Assembly (NCBI GenBank): GCA_002749535.1 | Contig: MZZL01000117.1 | Span: 1-64,000, forward strand | DNA: 64,000 nt | Source: Apophysomyces variabilis | Lineage: Eukaryota > Mucoromycota > Mucoromycetes > Mucorales > Mucoraceae | Reading direction: 5' to 3' | Part shown: positions 22,911 through 33,419 of the stretch, piece after piece | How positions within the stretch are numbered: position 1 is the stretch's first letter | How the letters are laid out: every line of letters begins with the position of its first letter | Position numbers and translations under genes: made by a program | Notes under the pieces: model-generated | The model's input: only the letters and a program-made list of their open reading frames with translations | What the model was told of the DNA's origin: nothing | The model's database searches: none

Positions 22911-23903
22911 ATGAAAAATCACACAACTGATACAAAAAATAAGGTCGTCAGCTATGTGATAGAGAAATGTGTTTCAGCCAGAGCAGCAGCAAAAGTATTT
23001 GATGTGCCTGTCCGATCAGTCCAACGGTGGGTTAAAGAATACAATACGGGTAAACGAAGAACGACTCAAAATCGCATCAACAAACAGCATCTTTCTGGTG
23101 AACATAAATCATATACACGGAATTACATAGACAAAAATCCGGAAGCATCAATCGATGACATTCAGAAGAGCCTTATTCAGCAATTTGAGAATTTGCAGAT
23201 TACAAAGTCATCTGTTGACACCTTATTGAAGAATGAGTACAATATCTCGTTTGAATATATGCCGAAGTTGAATTGTGCCAACGGCGAAGATGAGTTACAC
23301 GAACGGGACCATTTTTTAAGAGATTGGACACAACCCGATTTGGATTACACGCGCAATTGCATCTTCATCGACGAAGCAACTTTTGCTCTGTCTACGAGGG
23401 TCTCAAGGTCTTGGTCGTCCAAGGAAAAGATAGCAAACGTTCGAAAGCAAACACGTAAAACGCTCGTGGCATATTGTGCAATCGGGGTTATAAACATCAA
23501 GTTGCAGCTACCAGATTATAAGGAAGGCCATCAAATGCAATGTTTGAAGTTTGTAAACGAAACGTTGACAATAATTGGTCAGCACAATGTGTTTGCGGGA
23601 TGTTATATCCTAGCAAATAATGTACCTTTAGATGATCAAGCTACTGTTCAATCAAGGTTCGTCGATCATGGGTATAAGTATCTACGAATCCCGCTTATCC
23701 CGTGTGATTTGCATCCCTGCGTGCGATTCTGGACATTATTGATCAGCAAAGTGGTTCGTAAATTACTGGGAGATGATGAGACATTGACCTCACTAATTAT
23801 TGATGCAACAAATACTATTGCAATCGATGATTTGAAGGATATGATCGTAAAATGTGAAGAAAATTATAAGCAGTATCTCAGTACCATATTTTATTATCAT
23901 TAA
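22911..23903 (+). CDS. Tc1/mariner-like transposase frame with degenerate catalytic triad
   Basis: This is an uninterrupted 330-residue frame from the ATG at 22911. The N-terminus is a helix-turn-helix (CVSARAAAKVFDVPVRSVQR then WVKEY), followed by a second helical region (EASIDDIQKSLIQQFENLQI). The DDE core begins with CIFIDEATFAL, so the first Asp is kept. The second motif, normally MDNA-H, reads LANNVPLDD and has lost the Asp. The third, normally SP-LNPIE-W, reads CDLHPCVRFW and has lost the acidic residue. It is therefore unlikely to transpose. The frame is otherwise clean over a kilobase, which suggests either very recent loss or selection for a DNA-binding role (domestication). A CTTTATATTATT sequence 20-30 bases before the ATG could be the promoter. 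No flanking inverted repeats were matched. Confidence 0.75.
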   Translation: MKNHTTDTKNKVVSYVIEKCVSARAAAKVFDVPVRSVQRWVKEYNTGKRRTTQNRINKQHLSGEHKSYTRNYIDKNPEASIDDIQKSLIQQFENLQITKSSVDTLLKNEYNISFEYMPKLNCANGEDELHERDHFLRDWTQPDLDYTRNCIFIDEATFALSTRVSRSWSSKEKIANVRKQTRKTLVAYCAIGVINIKLQLPDYKEGHQMQCLKFVNETLTIIGQHNVFAGCYILANNVPLDDQATVQSRFVDHGYKYLRIPLIPCDLHPCVRFWTLLISKVVRKLLGDDETLTSLIIDATNTIAIDDLKDMIVKCEENYKQYLSTIFYYH

Positions 23904-24339
23904 AGCTTAACCCATCGTTGTGATCATACCATGTGAGTCGATCATAGAAAGTAAGCAGTGTCTCGAAAGACGACTGCTTTTAGTATGTGCTGGAAAGAGG
24001 AACTACTTGGAAATCGATGCAATAGTACTGTTAAGAGAGTGCAATCTTCGTCTAATTTTACACAGTCTTGATTTTTACTATTATTTCGAAGTTTGGCTTT
24101 GTAGGTAATATTTCTGCTAATTCGGTTGATATTGCAGATCCGATCATATACATCCCTACTTTAGGCTACAAGGCACTTGTTTGGTATTAAGCAACATATC
24201 AACTCTTCAAGGTTAATTCCATGACCAGAATTCACGATAAACCACGGATGAAAGCATTTGTATTACCCTTGCCACCATTTTTCTGTCCAATGAGCAGATA
24301 TGTTCTAATGTGAATGCTGTTCTTGGACCCGAATTGGGA

Positions 24340-24690
24340 ATTACTACGGGCACTCCCTTCGGGCACTATTACCCCAATAATTTTGGCTCCGCTATCAGTC
24401 AACTCAGTGAATGCCAGAGAACATACGAATGTCTGTCAAGCGCGGAGTGCCCAAAGGCTAGGAGTACTCAAAAAGCTAGGAGTGCCCAAAGCAGAGTGGC
24501 ACAATAACCAGCGGTACGCAGCAAAGAGACATTACCAATAGCAGTATATATGACAGTGTCCGAAAACTAAAGTATGCTAACAAGCAAAAAAAAAAAAATA
24601 CCTGAACAGTGGGAGTGTTTGAAAGAAGAGTGCCCGAAAGCGAGATTGCCCGAAAGTGGGAGTGCGCGAAAAGAGTGCTCGTAGCAATTC
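24340..24690. repeat. degenerate tandem repeat with core GGGAGTGCCCGAAAG
   Basis: Variants of a 15-24 base unit (GGGCACTCCCTTCGGGCACT on one strand, AGGAGTGCCCAAAGC and GGGAGTGCGCGAAAAG on the other) recur at least eight times. Units occur in both orientations at the left edge. The centre (24540-24610) has drifted to AT-rich sequence with a poly(A) run. Confidence 0.6.
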
Positions 24691-24804
24691 CCCCGAATTA
24701 TGTGAGTGTGGTGATATTGTGCTACTGATACTGGAGATGGAATATGCGCCTTACCTCCCATACTGCGCTGGATGTACTTGAGCTGAATAAGAACCAAATG
24801 AATA

Positions 24805-24895
24805 TGGTCTGCGCGCACGAAAACTATGTCTGCGCGTGGCACAAAAATGGTTTGCGTGCACCACCAGTGGTTCGCGCGCACACAACTTCGGTTTA
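24805..24895. repeat. degenerate tandem repeat with core TGCGCGCAC
   Basis: Four units of about 21 bases, each built on TGGT-TGCGCGCAC with changes (GTCTGCGCGCACGAAAA, GTCTGCGCGTGGCACAAAA, GTTTGCGTGCACCACCA, GGTTCGCGCGCACACAA), lie in a row. The core is self-complementary (GCGCGC). Confidence 0.55.
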
Positions 24896-25435
24896 TTCAT
24901 TCGTTCAAATGAGCGCAAAAATAATAATTGTGTCCACCCGCGCTAGATCAATGTGATAAAAATTGAGGGGGGGGGTTTAGGCGCCAAGTCTGTTGAATCT
25001 ATTTCCTCTAATACAAACCGTCCATTCAATCCACATGCCTAATACATATAGATATCTCCACAAAACGTATCCATCGCATCAGGGCCCCTGTCCGGCCTGC
25101 TGTCGCCCGCTTCTTCCTTGCAAAAAGGCTTTTTTGATACTCACGCCCTTCCCCGATATTTTTCCATAGGGAAACTAGAGTCTATCATCTCAAGAAGTGA
25201 AGCGTTGTGTTGTTTGAGCCTACTAATTTCAGCCTTGGCAGCAGCGAGTTCTGCTTTTGACTGTTTAACAGTGGGCATGGGGTGAGCTCAAGGATGTGGA
25301 TGCACTTTTTAAAATGAGGTAAAGCGGTAGCTAAGCAGAAAAAGGACGGCATTGAATTTGTTTTTTTTCATTTGTTGCGAAATTATTTTTGGGAGATACT
25401 GTATTTACAAAGATAAAAAAGCTATATAACACTGG

Positions 25436-26784
25436 CTAATCAATCAGGATATCGCCACTTTCTACTTCCTGCTTTTCTTCTCCATTAGTCTCTTCAACGT
25501 TTGCTTCTTGCCGAATTTCCCCAATCTCAGCATTCTCAACCGTTTCCGGTGTTGGTAGTTGACCTTCTATGTCCAAATTGTCACTTGACAAGCCTGGATT
25601 TAATCTACTGCTTATTCTCGTCGGTCTCGGCCGCTCAGGACGTTGAGCTAATGATGGCTCTGAATAGTCATCACCAATATCTTCTATATCATCAAACATA
25701 TCATCATAATTATATCGGGTGCGCTTTCTACGATCTCTTGGCCTCAGTTCCCGCGGTGTAAAGGCTAGTTCCATAGCAATTTGTCTAGCTTTAGCTCTAT
25801 CTTTCTTTTCTTGAATACGTTGCTTTTCCTCAATTAAAGGTATCAGTTCGTCGGTAATACGACGACAAAGGTTTCGCTCGGCACGATTGCTCGTTGATAA
25901 GGTACTGGAAAACTCACGTAGCTCGTTTAGATTCCTGCAGACTAACACAAAGTTATAACTACCTATTACTGGGTATTTGCGGATGTTTTCTTTTACCTGT
26001 TGTCCATTGGCATCCACTTTTTATATTCGCCTTTTCTCGCCACAGCCATGGTGAATCTGGTATTACTTAGCAAATTATAGACGTATTGTTCCAGTACTTA
26101 CCACCAAACTGCCAATAAGCTCGTTTTTCGCTGTCAAACCCAAATGGAACTGGCTCAAGAGGATTTACTTCTGCTTTCTTCGTGTTTTTGCAAAATTGCT
26201 CTATGATCGCCCGAACAGCGTTACTATCCTGAAGCTGCCATTCTACCAACGATTGCAATAACGTAAGCTGCATATATTTCAGATGAAAAGAAGTTAATTT
26301 AAAAAAAAAGGAAGGAATCCGTTGGTACCTTGTGCTCCGGTGTCAATGCTTTGAACCCTTCAGCTGTTAGAGGGTTGTATCCGAGATCAAACTCAAAGGA
26401 TCTAACTTTGGAACTAACAAGGTCGGACAATGCTCGTGCGTAACTGCTGGGCCTATAATACCGTCAACCTCAATGTACTTCCATTCGTAAACTGCATTAC
26501 TCTATTGGTTTTTTCCGATTCAAGACATTGCTAAGAAATGCGCATAACAGCCGCTCAAGTAGATCACTATTCTCCTGTTGTAGTGCACTCTCAAGCTCCT
26601 ATCCTTCTGTTAAAGGCAGCATATAGAGACGTGTGCTTACCTCGGGATTAAAAGCAGGCAGAGTGTGCAATCCGGCGAGATCGCTTCCTTGATTAAAAGC
26701 CACTACAAATGCATATATGAAGGCGATCTGCCATTGCGTGTACGGTGACAATTCGGCTTTTCCCCCATCGTTTCCACTATGCAT
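25436..26784 (-). CDS. DDT/WHIM-domain chromatin protein (ISWI-partner type)
   Basis: Proteins with this domain order sit in ISWI-type nucleosome-remodelling complexes, where WHIM contacts the remodeller and linker DNA. Six exons (26784-26641, 26598-26501, 26452-26329, 26267-26102, 26056-25997, 25941-25436) give 365 residues with consistent phases. The N-terminal DDT-like part reads YTQWQIAFIYAFVVAFNQ then LPAFNPEELESAL. WHIM follows: KLTLLQSLVEWQLQDSNAVR, PFGFDSEKRAYWQFGDSPWL and WTTVCRNLNELREF. A charged coiled coil (EEKQRIQEKKDRAKARQIAM) comes next, then basic REL/RPRDRRKRTRYNYDD and an acidic Glu-rich tail. The closest relatives I can name are CECR2-, RSF1- and Itc1-like proteins; I cannot choose among them. 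The start ATG at 26784 precedes a plausible DDT start. Confidence 0.8.
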
Positions 26785-27839
26785 GCTTATTAAGTATGAA
26801 GCGGGATGACACGAGAATCAACGTTGTTGACACGAATAGGAAGGAAAAAAAACAAAAAACCATGGATAGCTGCCGAGTCAATTTTCCACCGTTTTAAAGC
26901 GCCGAAAGGTCAGTTGTATTTCGCAAAGTAATGCAAAATACATGAAAAAGTTGCAGCCTTTCAAAGCGCAGTAAAGAAACTCTAGAATATCCCCGTGCCA
27001 TAAGAATCATAAGCAGATATTCTAACGTATCAAATCATTGTAAAAATCCATTTAAACTTGCATGAAGATGCCTGCCAAAGCCATGCTGAACTACCTGCTC
27101 ATTAAACATTGACAATGTTTCCTAACCCTTAACAGTAACCTAAGCGATTCCTGCCTAGAATAGGTGTTATTCATTGTTTGACAATTGATGTTAGCTTTGG
27201 TTTTGGCAGCATACATGTTTTGGACCTGACATTGTCAGCATGCCTTATTGCGGTATGTCTAAACGTGGGATTTCAAGCCAATGCCTATGGCAAAAACCGC
27301 TTGTCTTCCTAGCGTTTTCCCAAGATTCTCGGCTACAAGAAGGTGTTTGTTTCTGTTGTATGTCTTAGGAGTAACTTAGATAATTAGGCTACGACTTTTA
27401 GGCCTCTTTGATCTCTTGGAAGGTTCTCTGAATGTAACTTTTAACATATTATTCGCCTTTCTGAGTGGATGTTTAAGAGTATCCTGTTTCCGAAGACAGC
27501 AAGTCGATGAAACTACATTCAATTATGAAAGAGAATAAAGCCATCGTCATTTTTCTGTCTGCAGATTTATGTTGTATGCTAAAGCAGCTCCATTACGACG
27601 CCTTTCACAAGCTTTCATTGTTTCCCTATTTTAACTTATCTTCTTTTTTCTTCATCTTGCCATTGAAAGGTATATAGTATTTGGACGAGTTTGGTCCTTA
27701 TTTCATGGAAGTTACTTCTAGAAATGATTCGGTTTCATCCGGTCGTGTTTTGCTGACGTCCTTTGCTTGCAAATGGTTTGCACCACACTTATAATAATAA
27801 TTCCAAGTCCGGATTTAATGGTGGTCATTTATAGGGAAA
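26785..27839. other. divergent promoter region, WHIM gene and SMN gene
   Basis: About 1 kb lies between two divergent start codons. It is AT-rich and has no protein-like frame on either strand. Confidence 0.4.
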
Positions 27840-28571
27840 ATGTCAAATTATGAGGAATGGGAAGCCGATGGTCCCAAAATCGGCGAGACAATATATATCT
27901 CTGGAGAAAACAAGGTATGCAAGTTATTCAAACAAATTGCTCTAATTTAGGTAGGATGACGACTTTTGGGATGATTCAGAATTGATCGCTCATTGGGATA
28001 ATGCTGTCGAAGAATACCGAGTAAGCATGTCGTCCCTTTTCCGCATCGAGCGCTTACCACACTATTTGAAAGAGGACTTTCACTAAAGAAGAAAGGCCAC
28101 CTTTTGGCACGGCAAAGAAGAAGATGGTTAGGTAATCCCTAAACGCCAATATATCCAGTCTCGAGACATCTTTTCTCTTTGTATCAGCGAGCAAACACCC
28201 TCGAAGGCTAAGAAAACTGTAGGCTAATCCTTATTTGTTACCATGACACTAATTTACATACAGAAAGCGGCGGTTACAGATGCAGAAAACAACCAGTCAA
28301 ACCAACCTAACAACAATTGTTATCCTCCAGCCTCTTCTCAAGCTGGACTCCCTGCTTCGTCCCCTATACCTGGATTAGGTATTTATCGCAACGAATTATT
28401 CACACTCAATTAACGGGAAAAAAGATGACGAACAATTTTCTCATTTGATTATGGCTTGGTATTACAGTGGTTATTATACAGGATACTATCAGGTAAACTA
28501 TATGCTACAAGCTATTGGCGCTAACAAAATAAACACAGGCCATGCGGAACAATAAACGGTACGATCGATGA
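27840..28571 (+). CDS. smn1: SMN (survival of motor neuron) orthologue, snRNP assembly
   Basis: SMN nucleates the complex that loads Sm proteins onto spliceosomal snRNAs. The gene is hidden by six short introns. Exons 27840-27914, 27955-28020, 28073-28131, 28188-28218, 28264-28378, 28425-28492 and 28539-28571 give 148 residues with all phases agreeing. The N-terminal Gemin2-binding helix is FWDDSELIAHWDNAVEEYR. A lysine-rich segment (TAKKKMV) and an Asn/Pro/Ser linker follow. The C-terminal YG box, which makes SMN oligomerise, reads HLIMAWYYSGYYTGYYQ and is followed by a short basic tail (AMRNNKRYDR). There is no Tudor domain, as in fission yeast Smn1, which has a similar length (about 150 residues). 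The second exon could start at an alternative AG, but only 27955 keeps the frame open. Confidence 0.9.
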
Positions 28572-28789
28572 GAAGTCGTAACCATCCAATAGAGGAAAGC
28601 TTTTTATCCCGCATCAGCGCGCAAATTGTAGCTACGCGAGTCTTCGCAAGCTGCTTCATCACCAGAAGTGACTAGAACCGTGCCTCTTTTTTTTTTAGTG
28701 TACCATGGGATTCTCTTAAACGTGTTATAAACTATTCTGCTTATCGAAATATTACGTTTCTTCCTCTATTTCTACGCACTTGCAGTGGA

Positions 28790-29870
28790 AGTAGATATTA
28801 TTTCATCTTCATACGAGGCTGCAGTCCATGGAAATCTAAAGCGAACGGCTTCGGTAACAAGAGCTCAGTCCCTCTTGTCAGTACCATCAATCAAGCAGCT
28901 GAGAGAAAAGGATGGTGTAGCGGCCCGTGTGCATGCTGGATGCTATTTATCATGATAATTCTACACTAGATCGTTCGCGTCTCAGAAACCTGCGATCAGC
29001 CACTTTTCTTCTCTGCAACCCTCCGTATCATTGTATAATTTACCACAGTCGTGCACGATCGTGTATAGCTTCAAGATTTGTGAGACTGCATTTTTCAAGC
29101 ATAAGCACCTTGAGCCGCTGTTCGGTATACTTGTTTGAGGTCGAATTGATCTAACAACAAGCGCTAAGTTCTTCAATAACAGGGACAGTTCTCATGTTGT
29201 ACATGGGCAAGAAATTTTGTGTTGTGAACAGGAACAGGCGTTCATTTTCTAAGTTTCTGTTGGTCGATAGGTGGTAACAGAGCTGTATCCATGCCATCTT
29301 GCGCTCTGCGTAATTTCAAAGTGGCAAAGCGAGGGAATAGCAATTACATATAGCAAGGTGCTAAAAGGATCTATTGCACCCTAATCAATAGTATGATTGC
29401 TTGTTTCGTTGAGACTGTCATGTCTAGCTATTAAATCAAGCTCCCTTAGTCGAATGTTTGTGATAGCCTATCAGGCAAGCTTAGGCCAGATATGAACCAT
29501 TCCATACTCTACTGCTACAAGCAAATTTCTGTACGCATGGAGAACTATGAATTGCAATATGCCGAAGTTTTTTATACGGCAGCAAACCCGATCTTTGACT
29601 TGGCACTGCTTCCAACGAGCAATACCCGTGGCAATTCGGCTCAAGACAACATAGTAGTCCATGCCGTAAATATCAGTGCCAGTATTGTGTTTCATACAAG
29701 TCGATGTGCTCATTGACGATAAACCAAAATTGCCCGCGGGAGAGAAGTTACGGGATCGCAGTTGGTACTCTTTCACATCCAAACAACTTTCAACGGTCTA
29801 GTTCATCTGTGATATGATCCAAAGAACGCCCGGCCTGTCTTTCAAAAGATATGTGACGCATAATGGCAAT
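28790..29870 (+). other. string of protein-like segments in changing frames; unresolved gene or pseudogene
   Basis: Several short plus-strand translations look coding but do not join cleanly: VDIISSSYEAAVHGNLKRTA and TRAQSLLSVPSIKQLREKDG (28793-28920), TGTVLMLYMGKKFCVVNRN (about 29180), VTELYPCHLALCVISKWQSE then AITYSKVLKG (about 29270-29380), YELQYAEVFYTAANPIFDLA and DNIVVHAVNISASIVFH (about 29540-29700), and VLIDDKPKLPAGEKLRDRSW (about 29710-29790). Stops fall between them without obvious splice sites. I do not recognise the family. A minus-strand open frame over 29471-29782 overlaps and looks less protein-like. This is either an intron-rich gene I could not assemble or a decayed one. Confidence 0.35.
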
Positions 29871-29985
29871 GATACTCCCCACAAAAAGAAATCGGGTTCT
29901 TTTTTAATACAATTTTATTCAATCGCACTATTAATTTCAAGCGAAAAACAGGCGGAGTGCATGAGCAGCAGAACAAGCATGCAGC

Positions 29986-31004
29986 TTAATGCTTCTTGGA
30001 CTATTTAAAAAAGTATGAGTTCCATGTTCAAACAAAGACTAATAAGCCAAAAGCTTACCTTGATCTTCTTGACATAGAATTCGAGTTCCTTGCCTTCAAG
30101 AATGTAACCATCGCAACGACCTGACTGACCAGGGCGGGAAGCAATGATGGCTAAAGGAAACAGTAGATTCTTAAGTCATCCAAGTCAAACCATTAAAGCA
30201 AGCATCGATATTACCATAAAGACGACCGGCGTTGAACTGATCGGCCAAAAGAGGATCGACAGTGGCAGTAGCCTTGCGGGCCTCAATCTTCTTCTGAACA
30301 CTGTTGGACTTCTTCTCGGTAGTAGCCTCAGCCTCGGTAGTCTTCTTCTTGCCAAGGGTGATAGCGTAGTGCGATTCGTACCACTGACGGAAAGGAGTGG
30401 CATCGATCTGGATCACGGCTCCCTTCACAAGAGTGTTGGTACGGACCAATTCGTTGTTGGAGGCATTGTAGACCACAGTCAAGACACGGGTCTTGCGGGC
30501 AACACCCTCAGATCCCCAGGAGAAGTTGCCAGAGTCGAGACGAAGGGCACGATGCTTGTAGTTGCCACCGCGAACGCGGACCAAGTGAATACGCTTGGCA
30601 CCAAGCTTGGTGTTAGCGGGTTGACGGCCCAACTCGAACCTTTAGCAATAAATCTGCATTAGCGATCTGTGTCACTTTCTATTTCGCTGTTTCCAATTCA
30701 TCCTTTTCTCGTATATGCCGTCACTCCTCTTAATCCACAAATGTTGTATGCTCCTCTCTGAGTAATGAAATCTCTTTGGCTTACTTTCTCTTCTTTCTGT
30801 ACTGAACACGTCTAGCACCGGTGTTGCTGCGCTTGTGGCGAGTGTCACGCGAAATACCTAGTGATTACAGTCATTAGCACTGTTTGCATTAAGATACTAT
30901 TGTGCGGTATCGTAAAAAATCCTTATCAAACTACAATCATCTCTCTATAACTAATCTATCCGCTCGATGGATTCACCGAAATCAAACGGATTCAACTTAC
31001 CCAT
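29986..31004 (-). CDS. rps8: 40S ribosomal protein eS8
   Basis: A small-subunit ribosomal protein. Five exons (31004-31001, 30857-30785, 30639-30215, 30150-30059, 30000-29986) give 202 residues, close to the 200 of yeast eS8. The product starts [18 protein letters not shown], continues [20 protein letters not shown] and [20 protein letters not shown], and ends [12 protein letters not shown]. All are family hallmarks. The first exon holds only ATG G, so the first intron begins four bases into the coding sequence, a common place for introns in fungal ribosomal-protein genes. An AATAAA (minus strand, 29914-29919) lies 67 bases after the stop. Confidence 0.97.
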
Positions 31005-33419
31005 GGTGGTTGCAGAGGAAGACCTTCTACATGCCAAGCTTCTAACGAGTTTTTCACAACTGAGACTCGCTATTTGCACCCCCGCCGAACTTGCTGCTCG
31101 GTCCGGAAACAACCGGACACCGGGCACTCTTAGGACCACGAATCGCCTGCATTAACCTCGACATCTCATTACTGAGCAAAGTATAGAACTTTTCGGTTCG
31201 GTATCTACCCTTTAGCGCTATAACGTGCTAACTATATTGTGCAATATAGTAAAAGGTTAGATACAGGGGCTTTCCGGTAATGAGTTATTGATCGCGTGTC
31301 CCGGTCGTACCTTATCTGATTCGATAGCCTGTAACAATCTATCTGGAAAAAAGTGAGACGAGAGATAAGGGGGAAGGAAGGATAAGCGGCCCAAATTGGG
31401 TCTGTGATTGTCTAGTGCAGAAAGTTGTCAGTAGCGATTAATATATGTTCTGAAGATTGTATAATTAGCGTCTCATACGGAAGAAAGACGAACTATAAGA
31501 AAACCCGCATTATAATCGTCAAAACTGCTTGGCATCAATTTAAAATCAATCATGACATTCAAACTGAAACTTGTGTCAAATATCATGATATGCCGTTAAA
31601 ATAATTTTTGTCCTGAGGCTTTTCATAGCACTGTTATACCAGCCGTATCTGCTCAATGGACATGTAATTGATATGGGGCTATAATACTTGAAAAGAATCG
31701 GAAGAGCGGGGTTTGTTTACGGAATTTTCATTGTACACAGTCTTCAGGAGGAGAAAGATAAAATGTGCCAATAATGGAACAAGTCTGCGTTTCGTTAAAG
31801 GTGTGTCTTCATGTTGAACAAGTTGGTACATTTGGAGACAATATGGTGCTTGTTTGAAAGACGTACGAAATAAAGGGGTTGTAGTATTTGGGAAAGGTGT
31901 CCATACACAACATCTAGGCCGCAGTGATAATAAGTACAGTAAAAGCATTCAAGTGATCAAACGGCTAAAGTAGCGCATTGACTAGTAGCAATCAGAAATT
32001 GTAAACAGCTCGAGTTCATAGACGAGTTATGATTTAAATATCATGTACTTCCAGTTTTATGGAAGCTCTAAATAAAAGTGATGGAGTTTCGCGGGTGTAC
32101 GATACCAGAATACATACTTTTGGTCAGGATTCATAAAGCAAATCCAGAATTTAATGATTATAACGTCAGGACGAGATCATCAAGAACGGATTCGTCAGCA
32201 GCTCTTTGGTGATACTACTCCATTGTTAAATGTTTGCTGATCCTGTAATCTAGCATAAGGTGCGAGTTACTATTTGGTAATTATTGAATGCCCAGGGACT
32301 AACCAAGACTTTTGTTGTAACCCGAGTTTCAAAAAGAATTTTGAGGGAAATGATACACAACTGATGCAGTTGAATCAATAAAAAGTCTGTACCAAAACAC
32401 GTTAAAAGTAATAAACAAAAAGACCTATGAAGATATGTGTCACCTTCAGAGCAAGCCGTAGAGGACAGGATACGTTGTGACATTTCATATCTTTAGTGAG
32501 CTCACCGTTTATGGCTATAGCCTTTGGTAAAGTGACACATGCATTCAGAAGAATGAAGCATTGAGCGAACCGCTTGTACAACCAAGCCTTTCTTTGTGCG
32601 ACTGTCAGTTTATGCTGTCCTACATCGTAAATGTTGTCGTCCACGAAAGGAGTTAACGTGACTACGATCAAATTGTTGTCTGCTTTCGTTCCTCATCAGT
32701 GATCCATCTTTTCACCTTTCTTCTATTTAAGCCCAATAGATAATTTTCGTTTGACATAAATTCCCTTGTGTGGACATTCTTCATGCTATCTCTCAATGCG
32801 TTCAGTGCAAGCACCTATACCTTGAGAAAAAAAGAAAAGAAAGCACAAGACAATGAACTGCAGAAGAGGTGATCGCACAGAAACAAAAAGATACAGGTTA
32901 AATTCCCGTCTGTATGAAAATGAGGGTATCTTATTTTAAGCTTACCATAGCTCGTCAAATTGCATGTGGCTATTGTGACCGAAGCGGCTGTGTTATATGT
33001 TTATAGAAAAAGGGACGGATAGAATCCTTTGAGACTGTTGGATATCTTTATTTCATTCAACTTGTCTGCCTATTTATAATTATTTGCTCTTATGCGGGAT
33101 TTGTAATTAGTGAACGTTCTTCTCGGCGATAGGTGTATGATTTAGCTAAGTGTAATAACTGCGGTAGAGCAGTGTCACCTTGTCTTCATCCTCGGTGATA
33201 GATCTCTGATTTAAAGAAGAGGTGCAGTCGGTGTTCCAAACTAGAGAAGTTCACTGTAAATGGAAACACGTTAATTCCGATCATCTTGTTCATGGAACAC
33301 AAGTACTAGGAAGTCACACTACGACAACGACGTATACCACAGCGGCCATCGAGATCGACGGTCTTAGAAATGTCTGTTAAGGAAAAGAAAGGTAAAATGA
33401 TCCTCCCTTGCAACTGCCT
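31005..33419. other. 2.4 kb with no recognisable gene
   Basis: This is the upstream flank of the eS8 gene and then AT-rich DNA. Open frames are short and none resembles a protein family on either strand. A hairpin, ACTATATTG-TG-CAATATAGT, lies at 31230-31251. Confidence 0.4.
31230..31251. repeat. perfect 9-base inverted repeat
   Basis: The arms ACTATATTG and CAATATAGT are separated by TG, about 230 bases upstream of the eS8 start. It is too AT-rich to be a strong hairpin and could be a dyad protein-binding site. Its function is unknown. Confidence 0.45.

Larger units (their letters stand above)
23904..25435. other. spacer with two degenerate repeat fields, no gene
   Basis: Apart from the two repeat fields described separately, 23904-24310 and 24960-25435 show no protein-like frame. 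The 3' ends of the convergent transposase-derived and WHIM genes lie at its edges. Confidence 0.4.

Noticed and set aside
24340..24895. CRISPR-like array
   Set aside because: Repeats are diverged, partly inverted and without constant spacers, and the genome is eukaryotic.
29471..29782. Minus-strand open frame of about 100 codons
   Set aside because: It starts at an ATG, but its amino-acid texture is poor and the opposite strand over the same bases looks more protein-like.
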